Assembly (NCBI GenBank): GCA_902803315.1
Contig: CADCPM010000039.1
Span: forward strand, 1 to 36,760
DNA from: an uncultured Coriobacteriaceae bacterium
GTDB lineage: Bacteria > Actinomycetota > Coriobacteriia > Coriobacteriales > Atopobiaceae
Length of the DNA stretch: 36,760 nucleotides
Reading direction: 5' to 3'
Below are positions 7,900 through 15,581 of the stretch, one piece after another. The notes under the pieces are model-generated. The model saw nothing but the letters and a program-made list of their open reading frames with translations, searched no databases and was not told where the DNA came from. Position numbers and translations under genes: made by a program. How positions within the stretch are numbered: position 1 is the stretch's first letter; every line of letters begins with the position of its first letter.

Positions 7900-8787
7900 A
7901 TGGCCGCAGACGCAAACGAGAGCACGCTCATAGGAAGCGAGAATCGCTTCGCACCCGCAGTTCTTGTCATCCACTATGTATGCATGATAGCGGGACTTCT
8001 GCTCTTGTCATACGCTGTCCTCAACTCGCCACCCCAAGCCTGGATTCCCTGCGCTATTCTGTGGCTCGCACCCACCGTCTCCAACGTGGCATATCTGCCC
8101 ATGCACGAGCGCCCAACCGTAGGGATGGTGCCAGTTAGCATCGCATCGCTGGATATAGCCGCGCTTGCCGTTATTTTCGCGCAAAGCATTAGCCTCGTCG
8201 TGGTGCTGTTGCTCGCTGTGGTTGTGGGCATAGCCATCCTTACGTGCGCGTTCTTCGCATGGTGGTTCCGGCGCTTGCGCCGCGCGTACGTACATGCGCC
8301 CGCGCCCAAAGCCGATGCGATCCTCATTGTTCTGGGCGGCCTCGTCAAAGACGGCAAGCCGTGCAAGACCCTCGCACTGCGACTCCAGACGGCGCGAGCG
8401 CTCGCCGTTCGCCATCCCAACACACTGCTCGTGCTTACGGGTGGGACCCAGTCGGGAGAGAAAAGGAGCGAGGCGGAGGTCATGTGCGACTATCTTGCCA
8501 AGCACGACGTGCCAGTGCATCAGATGCTCCTGGAGGGGCAAGCTCGAAACACGCGACAAAACATAGAGTTCAGCATGGCACTTCTTCAAAAGAAGGGTCG
8601 GGCAACACAACAGGTGTGCGTGGTCTCGAGCGACTATCACCTGTATCGTGCCCTCGATGAGGCACGGAAGCTGGGATTTGAGCTCGTTCCCATTGCGGCG
8701 CCCACGCCACGCGCGGGCCGCCTGCAGCAGTGGTGCCGAGAAGTGCTTACCATCGTTTCGCAACGTCTCTGGAATCGCGAACCCTAA
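7900..8787 (+). CDS. YdcF/SanA (DUF218) family membrane protein
   Basis: The 295-residue protein has about four hydrophobic segments in residues 20-125, then a cytoplasmic or periplasmic-facing Rossmann-like DUF218 domain. DUF218 hallmarks are present: ADAILIVLGGLVKDGK, LLVLTGGTQSGEKRSEAE, ARNTRQNIEFS and VVSSDYHLYRA. Family members (YdcF, SanA, ElyC) are linked to envelope or lipid-carrier homeostasis, but the reaction is not settled. The ATG at 7900 has AGAGGAG seven bases upstream. The TAA stop overlaps the first base of the downstream palindrome. It is a single-gene unit, divergent from the ArsC-like gene and convergent with the acyl-CoA synthetase gene. Confidence 0.88.
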   Translation: MAADANESTLIGSENRFAPAVLVIHYVCMIAGLLLLSYAVLNSPPQAWIPCAILWLAPTVSNVAYLPMHERPTVGMVPVSIASLDIAALAVIFAQSISLVVVLLLAVVVGIAILTCAFFAWWFRRLRRAYVHAPAPKADAILIVLGGLVKDGKPCKTLALRLQTARALAVRHPNTLLVLTGGTQSGEKRSEAEVMCDYLAKHDVPVHQMLLEGQARNTRQNIEFSMALLQKKGRATQQVCVVSSDYHLYRALDEARKLGFELVPIAAPTPRAGRLQQWCREVLTIVSQRLWNREP

Positions 8788-8849
8788 CTAAGGGACAGTC
8801 CCCAAGTTAGGGTTTTCCAAACACCCTAACTTGGGGACTGTCCCTTAGT
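8787..8849. repeat. CCCTAACT-family palindrome pair, between convergent genes
   Basis: Perfect 27-bp arms 8787-8813 and 8823-8849 enclose a 9-nt loop. Each arm is a copy of the unit CCCTAACT-A-AGGGACAGTCCCC-A-AGTTAGGG, itself a hairpin; the second copy decays after CTTAGT. It probably acts as a bidirectional terminator. The start overlaps the YdcF stop codon. Confidence 0.85.
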
Positions 8850-8864
8850 CATGGTTGGGAGGAG

Positions 8865-10499
8865 TTACGCGTTCGATTCCTTGCCAACGAGGCCGACGGC
8901 GCCGTAGCGCTCGCGCAGCAGGGGCTTCTCGATCTTTCCCGTGGCATTGCGCGGCACATCGGCAAAGATGATCTTGCGCGGACGCTTGTAGCGCGGCAGC
9001 TTACGGCAGTACTGCATGATATCCACGTCGGTAACAAAGCGATCGGGCTTGAGCTCAACGATGGCGGCCGCAATCTCGCCCAGGCGCTCGTCCGGCAGGC
9101 CAATAACGGCCACGTCCTGAATCGCATCGTAGGCACTCAGGAAGTCCTCGATCTGCACGGGATAGAGGTTCTCGCCGCCCGAGATAATTACGTCCTTCTT
9201 GCGGTCCACCAGCCAGTAGAAGCCCTCGTCGTCCTGCTGCGCCATGTCGCCCGTGTGCAGCCAACCGTCGATAAGCGTCTCGGCCGTGGCCTCCGGATCG
9301 TTGTAATAGCAGGTCATGAGGCCAGGCCCCTTGACGCACAGCTCGCCTACCTCGCCCTGCTTTACCTCGGCACCCGCCTCGTCCACGATCTTGCACTCCC
9401 AGCGGTAACCCGGCACGCCAATGGCGCCCACATGGTCGACGTTCTCGATTCCCAAGTGTACGCAGCCAGGACCCGTGGATTCCGAAAGGCCGTAGTTCGT
9501 GTCGTAATCATGATGCGGGAACACCTGCTTCCAGCGCTGGATAAGGCTCTTGGGCACCGGCTGGGCACCCACATGCATGAGCCGCCACTGATCCAGCTCA
9601 TAGTCCTGCAGGCGAAGGTCTCCGCGCTCAATGGCCGACAGGATGTCCTGCACCCACGGCACGAGCAACCACACGATGGTGCACCTCTCGCGACTCACCG
9701 TATCAAAGATGAACTTGGGGCTCACGCCACGAAGCAGCACGGCCTTCGAGCCACAGGTGAGGCTCCCCATCCAGTGGAACTTCGCGCCGGTGTGATACAG
9801 GGGCGGGATGCACAGGAACACGTCGTCGTGCACGGTATTGTGGTGCATGGCTTCCATCTCGGCCGCCTGCGTAAGGCTCTCGTGGTTGTGCAGGATCGCC
9901 TTGGGGAAGCCCGTGGTTCCCGAGCTAAAGTAAATCGCCGCATCATCCTCTGCGAACAGCGGAATCTGCGGGTCGTGGCTCGAGCAGAGCGCCTCAAGCT
10001 CTCGGTAGCTCTCGGCCCACGTGGGGCAGTCGTCACCCACGAAGAACAGCAAGCGACCGGTTTGGATCTGGGGTACGATGTCCTCCACGCGACCGATGAA
10101 CTCGGGGCCGAAGAAGAGCACGTCCACGTCGGCCTTGTCCATGCAGTAGGCGATCTCGTCGGCTGCGTAGCGGAAGTTCAGGGGCACGGCCGTGGCACCC
10201 GTTTTGAGGACGCCGAAGTATATGGGCAGCCATTCGATGCAGTTGTACAGCAGAATGGCGATCTTGTCTCCCTTGTGGACCCCGCGCGAAAGCAGCAGGT
10301 TGGCAATGCGGTTGGCCTTCTCGTCGAACACCGACCACGTGATCTCGCGCCTATAGGGCTCGTCGTCGGTGGTCTCCACCAAATCGTACTCGCGCCACGT
10401 TATGTGGCGGTCTTCCTGTCGCTCGGGATTCACCTCAACAAGTGCGACCTCGTTGGGATACTTCGCGGCATTGAGCCTTAGCATGTCGGGAACGATCAC
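8865..10499 (-). CDS. AMP-binding acyl-CoA synthetase/ligase
   Basis: The 544-residue enzyme activates a carboxylic acid to acyl-AMP and then to acyl-CoA. The ANL-superfamily motifs are present: YFSSGTTGFPKA (P-loop), NYGLSESTGPG, WLHTGDMA, WLVDRKKDVIISGGENLYP (hinge) and the C-terminal catalytic Lys in RNATGKIEK. Length fits medium- or long-chain fatty, aryl or bile-acid CoA ligases; the substrate is not determinable. A GTG at 10499 is preferred over the upstream ATG at 10529 because GAGGAGG lies right before it and VIVPDMLRLNAAKYPN is a natural family start. It follows metA in reverse order: it is upstream of the metA-side hairpin's other face, on the same strand but with its own RBS-rich leader. 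Confidence 0.92.
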   Translation of the reverse strand: MIVPDMLRLNAAKYPNEVALVEVNPERQEDRHITWREYDLVETTDDEPYRREITWSVFDEKANRIANLLLSRGVHKGDKIAILLYNCIEWLPIYFGVLKTGATAVPLNFRYAADEIAYCMDKADVDVLFFGPEFIGRVEDIVPQIQTGRLLFFVGDDCPTWAESYRELEALCSSHDPQIPLFAEDDAAIYFSSGTTGFPKAILHNHESLTQAAEMEAMHHNTVHDDVFLCIPPLYHTGAKFHWMGSLTCGSKAVLLRGVSPKFIFDTVSRERCTIVWLLVPWVQDILSAIERGDLRLQDYELDQWRLMHVGAQPVPKSLIQRWKQVFPHHDYDTNYGLSESTGPGCVHLGIENVDHVGAIGVPGYRWECKIVDEAGAEVKQGEVGELCVKGPGLMTCYYNDPEATAETLIDGWLHTGDMAQQDDEGFYWLVDRKKDVIISGGENLYPVQIEDFLSAYDAIQDVAVIGLPDERLGEIAAAIVELKPDRFVTDVDIMQYCRKLPRYKRPRKIIFADVPRNATGKIEKPLLRERYGAVGLVGKESNA

Positions 10500-10534
10500 G
10501 GTGCCTCCTCTTTGTGATTTACAAACCATTGAAT

Positions 10535-10562
10535 CCAGACGATGGGGGCGCCCCCTGTCTGG
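10535..10562 (-). terminator. Hairpin directly after metA stop codon
   Basis: CCAGAC and GTCTGG (10535-10540, 10557-10562) bracket the self-complementary GGGGGCGCCCCC (10544-10555). It begins at the base after the metA stop. There is no clear U-tract, so terminator activity may be weak or Rho-assisted; it could also attenuate transcription into the acyl-CoA synthetase gene. Confidence 0.4.
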
Positions 10563-11534
10563 CTAGAACTTCCCTATCACACCCTTTTCCTGCACTTCCT
10601 TGCCCAAGCGTGCCACCTCTTCGGGTATTTTATCCAAGTCGTAGGGCGTCATCTGATAAACCCAGTTGATCCAGTTACGATACAGCAAGTTCGCGTGGGC
10701 GCGCCACGTAAAGATGGGCTGGTTCTCCGGGTTGTTGTCGGGGAAATAGTTTTCGGGAACCTTGATGGGCTTGCCCGCCTTGAAGTCGCGCCAATACTCC
10801 GCTGCCAGCGTGTCCCTGCCGTACTCAAAGTGACCGGTGACGTAGATCTCGTGAAAGTCGCGCGTGGCGATGAGTGCCGGCCCCGTGGCAAAGCCCTCGC
10901 TAAGAACCTGCAGCTCGGGATGATCCGCCAAATCCATGGTCTCGATCGCGGCGTGCCGGGAGTGCGGCATGTTGTGCACCTCGTCGAACCCGTTGGTAAG
11001 GAAGTTGTACTCATCGCACAGCCGCTGGGGAAAGATGCCAAAGAGCTTGGAGGGAAGCTGGCGCTTGCGTATGCCATAGAGATGGAACAGGGCCCCAAGG
11101 GCTCCCCAGCACAGACTCATGCTGGAAAACACGTGCTCCTGGCTCCAGTCCACGATTCTGCAGAACTCGTCCCAATAGTCGACCTGCTCGAACGACAGAT
11201 GCTCCACGGGGGCGCCGGTAATAATGAGGCCGTCGTAGTTTTTGTCCTCGAATGCCTCAAAGGTGTCGTAGAACTTGATCAGGTGGTCCGACGAGGTGTT
11301 CTTCGATTCGTGAGAAGACATGCGCATAAAGTCGCACTTCACCTGGATGGGCGTTTTGGATATGAGTCTGAGCAGCTGCGTCTCGGTTTCGATCTTGGTC
11401 GGCATCAGGTTGAGAATGGCCATCTTAAGCGGACGAATTTGCTGGTTGCGTGCGATCTCGTCCTCCAGGGCAAAGATGCGCTCTTGATGCAGGATTTTCT
11501 TTGCTGGCAATCCATCGGCAACGTTTATGGGCAT
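10563..11534 (-). CDS. metA: MetA-type homoserine O-acyltransferase, predicted acetyl-CoA user
   Basis: The 323-residue enzyme acylates L-homoserine in methionine synthesis. Family catalytic residues fall at canonical numbers: Cys142 in SLCWGALGA, His235 and Glu237 in YVTGHFEYG. Residue 111 is Glu (ITGAPVE). Published work on MetA specificity assigns Glu111 to acetyl-CoA use and Gly111 to succinyl-CoA use, so O-acetylhomoserine is the predicted product. Start ATG 11534 has AAGGAG eight bases upstream and MPINVADGLPA is the common family N-terminus. The 195-bp leader shows no recognisable SAM riboswitch. Neighbours are an acyl-CoA synthetase and an rRNA methyltransferase, so no methionine operon is evident; cysE lies 17 kb away. 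Confidence 0.96.
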   Translation of the reverse strand: MPINVADGLPAKKILHQERIFALEDEIARNQQIRPLKMAILNLMPTKIETETQLLRLISKTPIQVKCDFMRMSSHESKNTSSDHLIKFYDTFEAFEDKNYDGLIITGAPVEHLSFEQVDYWDEFCRIVDWSQEHVFSSMSLCWGALGALFHLYGIRKRQLPSKLFGIFPQRLCDEYNFLTNGFDEVHNMPHSRHAAIETMDLADHPELQVLSEGFATGPALIATRDFHEIYVTGHFEYGRDTLAAEYWRDFKAGKPIKVPENYFPDNNPENQPIFTWRAHANLLYRNWINWVYQMTPYDLDKIPEEVARLGKEVQEKGVIGKF

Positions 11535-11729
11535 GCTGGCTCCTTCTCTTACTCAAAGCACGCCGAACATAATACGCCAAACAGGCATTGTTTGCCGCCG
11601 AGGCGCAAAACGGGATAAAGAGACTTCTTTCGAGGTCGCTGTTCAGACGCCCCATGTCGGCGCCGTCCCGCGTTCGGCCTGTATGCGCCGGGCGCCGCAC
11701 ATAAAATCGGAAGTTACGGCCAGCCCCAA
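11535..11729 (-). other. metA leader region, no riboswitch recognised
   Basis: This 195-bp gap separates the methyltransferase stop from the metA start on the same strand. A TATTAT hexamer about 40 bases before the metA start is a possible -10. I looked for SAM-I and T-box consensus elements and saw none. Short GC-rich inverted segments (GGCGCC) are present around 11660-11700 without a clear terminator. Confidence 0.4.
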
Positions 11730-13016
11730 CTACACGACCTGGAAAACGAAGAAATCCAGATAGTGGCTTTCGGGAAAACCCCACAGAATGGGGTGGTCTG
11801 GCGCCTGCTGGCGCTCCTCCACCTGCTTGAGCTGGCGGTTTACGCTGTGCGCCGCATCGGCAATGGCGCTGGCCAGAAGGTCGCGCGTCATGTGCATGGA
11901 GCAGCTGCACGTGGCAAGGTAGCCGCCACGCGGAAGCAGTCGAAGCGCAGCCGCGTTGATGTCGCGATATCCCCGCGCCGCATTGCGCACCGTCGAGCGA
12001 CTCTTGGTAAAGGCCGGCGGATCCAAGACGATAAGGTCAAAGGGCCCACCCTCCTCGCGCATACGCTGACGATTGCGCAGCTGCGGCAAGTATTCCAGCA
12101 CATCGGCGCAGGTAAAGGAGGCCTGCGGCTGCTCGCCCGAAACCGAATACCCGTTGAGCTGGGCATTCGCACGCGCGAGGTCAAGCGCCGTCTGGCTCAC
12201 ATCCACAAAGCGAACCGACTCCGCCCCGCCCGCAAGCGCATTGAGCCCAAACGGCCCCACGTGACAAAAGCAATCGAGTACGCGCCTGTTCCAGGACAGC
12301 TCGCGCACGACCCGACGGTTGTACTTCTGATCGAGGAAGAAGCCGGTCTTCTGGCTGTTTTCCAGATCGAGGCAGTACCGCAAGCCGTTCTCGCGCACTT
12401 CCAGCCGCTCGCTGGCAGCCCGCTCGCTGGCGGCGGGAACACCGTCCCACCAGCCCTTGTAGCGCTCGAGACCCTCCTTGCTGCGCACTGACGCGTCGTT
12501 TCTCTCGTATATGCCCGAGATCTCTTCGCCGGACTCGCGTAGCACGTCGAGCAGCAGCGGATATATTACGGGTCGCAGCAGCTCCATGCCAACCGTGCCC
12601 ACCTGAGCCACCAGCACGTTTTCGTACTTGTCTACCGTCAGGCCGGGAACTCCGTCCGCTTCGGAGAAGAGCACGCGACAGCAGGTGGTGTCCTTCTCGG
12701 CGCCGCAAAGCATACGCGAACCCATGGTGGCTACGCGATGCTGCCATGCCCACGCAATCCGCCGACGCCAAAACTCCTCGTCAAAGCGGTCGTTTGCGTT
12801 GCGCGACACAATGCGGGCGCGGATGGTGCTCTTCGCGGAATAGAGGGCCGCGCCTTGCCACGTGCCGTTTTCCTCAACGACATCGACTATGCTTCCGTTT
12901 GTGGCCGGGTCCGCTCGCAAGACCTCCCCCGCAAAGACCCAAGGATGCCCGCCGCGCAAAGACTTCGCCGCCTTGCGCGACACGACGAGCTGCGGATAAG
13001 GGCGTGTTTGCTTCAT
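11730..13016 (-). CDS. Class I SAM-dependent rRNA methyltransferase, RlmI-like (PUA + Rossmann)
   Basis: The 428-residue protein resembles RlmI/YccW-type 23S rRNA cytosine-5 methyltransferases. An N-terminal PUA-like region (VVSRKAAKSLRGGHPWVFAGEV) precedes the family segment CRVLFSEADGVPGLTVDKY and a Rossmann methyltransferase domain with motif I VLDCFCHVGPFGLNALAGGA and the catalytic-loop LDPPAFTKS. The Cys after GYLATCSCS is the usual second conserved Cys. ATG at 13016 is chosen for the GGGGAGAGG upstream; an in-frame ATG at 13043 would add nine unlikely residues. Exact target base is inferred from family only. It is upstream of metA on the same strand with a 195-bp gap. Confidence 0.9.
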   Translation of the reverse strand: MKQTRPYPQLVVSRKAAKSLRGGHPWVFAGEVLRADPATNGSIVDVVEENGTWQGAALYSAKSTIRARIVSRNANDRFDEEFWRRRIAWAWQHRVATMGSRMLCGAEKDTTCCRVLFSEADGVPGLTVDKYENVLVAQVGTVGMELLRPVIYPLLLDVLRESGEEISGIYERNDASVRSKEGLERYKGWWDGVPAASERAASERLEVRENGLRYCLDLENSQKTGFFLDQKYNRRVVRELSWNRRVLDCFCHVGPFGLNALAGGAESVRFVDVSQTALDLARANAQLNGYSVSGEQPQASFTCADVLEYLPQLRNRQRMREEGGPFDLIVLDPPAFTKSRSTVRNAARGYRDINAAALRLLPRGGYLATCSCSMHMTRDLLASAIADAAHSVNRQLKQVEERQQAPDHPILWGFPESHYLDFFVFQVV

Positions 13017-13035
13017 GGGCCTCTCCCCTTGCCGA

Positions 13036-13066
13036 TGGCACACCTATACCAGGAATAAGTTTGCCA
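13036..13066 (+). repeat. TGGCACAC-family palindromic repeat, diverged single copy
   Basis: A 31-nt element starting TGGCACACC and ending TTTGCCA. It aligns without gaps to the unit at 29364-29394 with 25 of 31 identities. It lies between the helicase stop (13074) and the methyltransferase start (13016), both on the minus strand. Confidence 0.6.
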
Positions 13067-13073
13067 CCAGTTA

Positions 13074-14672
13074 TTAGTAATGCCTTCCGTAGCGCCCGCC
13101 CGTCATACCGCGGCCACGCGACTTCATGCCACTGAACATCGTACGCTTGGGCTTAACGGTGGAGCGCGTGGCGCTGGGCACAATGCGTCCCTCGTCATAA
13201 GAGAAGCCCGGCAAGTCCCACGTGGGCACGAGCTTACCCGTAAAGTACTCGATCTCGCGCAACGGGCTTATCTCGTCAGGCGCCACAAACGTGTATGCAT
13301 GACCGGTCGCCCCCGCACGGCCCGTACGACCAATGCGGTGCACGTAGTCCTCGGGATCCAGCGGGACGTCGAAGTTCACCACGGCGTCTATGCCGCTTAC
13401 GTCGATGCCTCGACTCATAACGTCGGTCGCGACAAGTACCTGGCATTTGCCCGCGCGGAACTTGCTCAGCGCCCGTTCGCGCGCCTTTTGCTGACGGTCG
13501 GAATGCATCACATCCACAGAGAAATCCGCACCCTTGAGCGTGCGACTCACGTCGTCCACACGCTGCTTCGTACGACAGAACACAAGGACGCGCTCCGGCG
13601 TGCTGCCCTGATCGGCGCCACCGGTACGGATGAGCTCTTGAAGAAGCGAGACCTTTTGACCCTGCGTCACGGGACACAGATGCTCTTCCACGGTGTCCGC
13701 CGTCTCGCCCACGCGTGCGATCTCGACGTTTACGGGGTCGCTCAGCATGGCGTCCACGGTTGACTTGATGCTAGGCGGTATGGTCGCCGAGAAGAGCAGG
13801 TTTTGTCGACTTGTTGGAAGCGCCGCTACGATGCGACGCACGCTGGGCCAAAAGCCCATATCGAGCATGCGATCCGCCTCGTCGAGCACAAGAACTTGCA
13901 CGTGGGATAGGTCCACGTGATCGTGCTCCATGAGGTCGATCAGGCGGCCTGGCGTGGCAACCAGCATGTCGCAACCAGCCTCGAGCTCGCGAATCTGGCG
14001 CTCGAACTTGGTGCCGCCCATCACTATTACGGCGCGCTGGGCAGTGTATTCGCACACCACCGAAACCACGCGGTCGATCTGCTGCGCAAGCTCGCGCGTG
14101 GGCGTTACCACCAGGGCAAAGGGACCGAACGGCCGAGCGTCGGGATTCTTGCGCCGATAGCTGGCGACAGGGTTCGGCGTCCGCTTCTTGCGACGTCTGC
14201 GGCGGCGCTTCGGTTTGGGCTTGTCGGCTGCGGTGCCCTCTTCGGGCCGCTTTTCCTCTGCCTTTTGCGAGGCGCCCGAGGCGGCCGGAGCCTTCTTGTG
14301 ATGACGCCTGCGACGACGCCGGCGCGGCTTCTTCGTCTCGTCGCCCCCATCCGCAGGAACCGACAGCGAGTCGTCGGGCGCGGCATCTGCCAGTACGTCA
14401 GCGCCATTGTCTTCGTCGTCGGACGCGTCGTCTGGCTTCGCGACAAGTTCTTCTCGCGCGGCACGTGACGCTGGCAGTATGTTTTGCAGCACGGGCAGGG
14501 CAAAGGCCGCCGTCTTGCCGGTTCCCGTCTGGGCGGAGGCAACCACGTCGCGTCCAGCAAGCACCGCTGGAATCGCGGCGGCCTGGACGGGGGTTGGGGT
14601 AGTAAAGCCAAGGGCATCGACCCCGGCGAGTATCTGCTCGTTTAGCCCGAGCTCGGCAAATGAAGTACACAT
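13074..14672 (-). CDS. DEAD-box ATP-dependent RNA helicase with Arg-rich insert between motifs I and Ia
   Basis: The 532-residue helicase remodels RNA or ribonucleoprotein. Visible motifs are the Q motif (TPTPVQAAAIP), I (AQTGTGKT, residues 47-54), Ia (PTRELAQQ, 191-198), GG, TPGR, II (DEAD, 264-267), III (SAT, 295-297), and the C-terminal VFCRTKQRVDD, ATDVMSRGID and HRIGRTGRAG. Between motif I and Ia there is an insert of roughly 105 residues, first acidic (about 78-110) and then with two Arg/Lys blocks (about 115-128 and 153-165). Such tails are normally at the C-terminus. The start ATG 14672 follows a TATACT box by seven bases with no SD, suggesting a leaderless transcript. The C-terminus is Gly/Arg-rich. 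Confidence 0.94.
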   Translation of the reverse strand: MCTSFAELGLNEQILAGVDALGFTTPTPVQAAAIPAVLAGRDVVASAQTGTGKTAAFALPVLQNILPASRAAREELVAKPDDASDDEDNGADVLADAAPDDSLSVPADGGDETKKPRRRRRRRHHKKAPAASGASQKAEEKRPEEGTAADKPKPKRRRRRRKKRTPNPVASYRRKNPDARPFGPFALVVTPTRELAQQIDRVVSVVCEYTAQRAVIVMGGTKFERQIRELEAGCDMLVATPGRLIDLMEHDHVDLSHVQVLVLDEADRMLDMGFWPSVRRIVAALPTSRQNLLFSATIPPSIKSTVDAMLSDPVNVEIARVGETADTVEEHLCPVTQGQKVSLLQELIRTGGADQGSTPERVLVFCRTKQRVDDVSRTLKGADFSVDVMHSDRQQKARERALSKFRAGKCQVLVATDVMSRGIDVSGIDAVVNFDVPLDPEDYVHRIGRTGRAGATGHAYTFVAPDEISPLREIEYFTGKLVPTWDLPGFSYDEGRIVPSATRSTVKPKRTMFSGMKSRGRGMTGGRYGRHY

Positions 14673-14679
14673 GGGGACC

Positions 14680-14708
14680 AGTATAGCCGTTAGCGCAAGA
14701 CCAGGCAA
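14680..14708 (-). promoter_or_regulatory. Candidate promoter of the helicase gene, -35 inside a REP element
   Basis: On the minus strand TTGCCT (14708-14703) and TATACT (14685-14680) are exactly 17 bp apart. The -35 box overlaps the final bases of the 36-nt repeat at 14702-14737. Transcription would start about at the ATG, which agrees with the lack of a Shine-Dalgarno sequence. Confidence 0.55.
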
Positions 14709-14737
14709 AGGGGATACTCCCCATTGTCTGATGTTAT
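14702..14737 (-). repeat. REP element family 1, copy A
   Basis: A 36-nt sequence read on the minus strand as ATAACATCAGACAA then GGGGA-GTA-TCCCC then TTTGCCTG. The central hairpin extends by CAA/TTG with one mismatch. It is identical to copies at 15546-15581 and 16031-16066, but inverted relative to them. It abuts the stop codon of the dead transposase. Confidence 0.92.
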
Positions 14738-15468
14738 TAGGCCTTTGCGACCTGGTTCTTCCCAAGCCCTGTCATTCTTATTATTTGTTTGTGAGAAAAG
14801 CCGCGGCTCTTGAGTATGCGGGCGGTCTCGACGGTAGCCCCGACATTTGGTTTGTGCCCCAAAATGCTCTCCGCAAGACGATAGGCTTCGTCATCGCTCA
14901 AGTGAGCCCGAAGCCTGCTCCCCTCAAAGGGAAGGGCGGTGGCCGACGACGCACGACTAAATTCGACAAAGCCCTTAACGCCACCCGCCATGTCAAGGAT
15001 GGTCTGCGTATACGAAAGGCCATCGCTTCGCAAACCAAGATAGTCCTTTACGCTGCTCCACTCGTACTCCGACGCGCGTCACATCCCCGCAGCAAAGGGA
15101 TTGTTGTGTATGTAACGCACCGCACAGGCGAGTCGCTTGCCATCCTCAATGGGCTCGCTCCAATAGGGCTTCCTAAAGACGCCACCCGTTCGACCTATTT
15201 TGTTTGCATAGTAGCGCGCACAGTTTTCGTGAACATATTTGAGCGCCTCAGAGAGGTTCCTCTTGGGATCCTAGATGGCAAGGTGTACATGGTTGCTCAT
15301 AAGACAGTAGGCGTGAATCAGTAAGCCGTAGTCCCGGTTTGCTTTGGCAAGATGAGTGAGGTAGGCATTGCGATCGTCGTCGTCGGAAAAGATGATTTGA
15401 TCGGCAATTCCCTTTGGAACAACGTGATAGAAGCCCGACTCGCTCAAAACTCTTGCCCGATGCGGCAT
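14737..15468 (-). pseudogene. REP-associated tyrosine transposase (RAYT, Y1_Tnp/IS200-like HUH), two in-frame nonsense codons
   Basis: The frame from ATG 15468 (GAGGAAGGGG upstream) to TAA 14737 is 244 codons long without frameshift, but it has TAG at 15273-15271 and TGA at 15081-15079. N-terminal MPHRARVLSESGFYHVVPKG and LMSNHVHLAI (the HUH metal motif) are typical of RAYTs; after the first stop the frame reads YVHENCARYYANK, FRKPYWSEPI, RYIHNNPFAAG, then after the second stop SEYEWSSVKDYLG and a helix-turn-helix-like tail. The usual Y-x-R-Y site has Cys at its first position here. RAYTs process and spread REP hairpins; this one is flanked by inverted copies of REP family 1. As it stands only a 65-residue fragment would be made. 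Confidence 0.88.
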
Positions 15469-15545
15469 AGGCAACCCCTTCCTCAAGAATTGGAGTGCCA
15501 TTCGTATACCCGTTCGGCGCCTATCCCATTCACGACAATCGGGCA

Positions 15546-15581
15546 ATAACATCAGACAATGGGGAGTATCCCCTTTGCCTG
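15546..15581 (+). repeat. REP element family 1, copy B
   Basis: Identical 36-nt copy, plus orientation, about 78 bases upstream of the transposase start. With copy A it brackets the transposase in inverted orientation. The tadA stop codon (TGA, 15554-15552) and the last residues of that reading frame lie inside it. Confidence 0.92.

Noticed and set aside
7622..7915. N-terminal extension of the ArsC-like protein to 220 residues
   Set aside because: The extension translates the intergenic hairpin element; the RBS and family start are at 7621.
9255..10481. Plus-strand open frame of 408 codons opposite the acyl-CoA synthetase
   Set aside because: Shadow frame of a gene with complete AMP-binding motifs.
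11535..11729. Possible SAM riboswitch before metA
   Set aside because: No match to the SAM-I core or a terminator-antiterminator pair could be seen.
14737..15468. Frameshift in the transposase
   Set aside because: Translation across the whole region stays in one frame; only two nonsense codons interrupt it.
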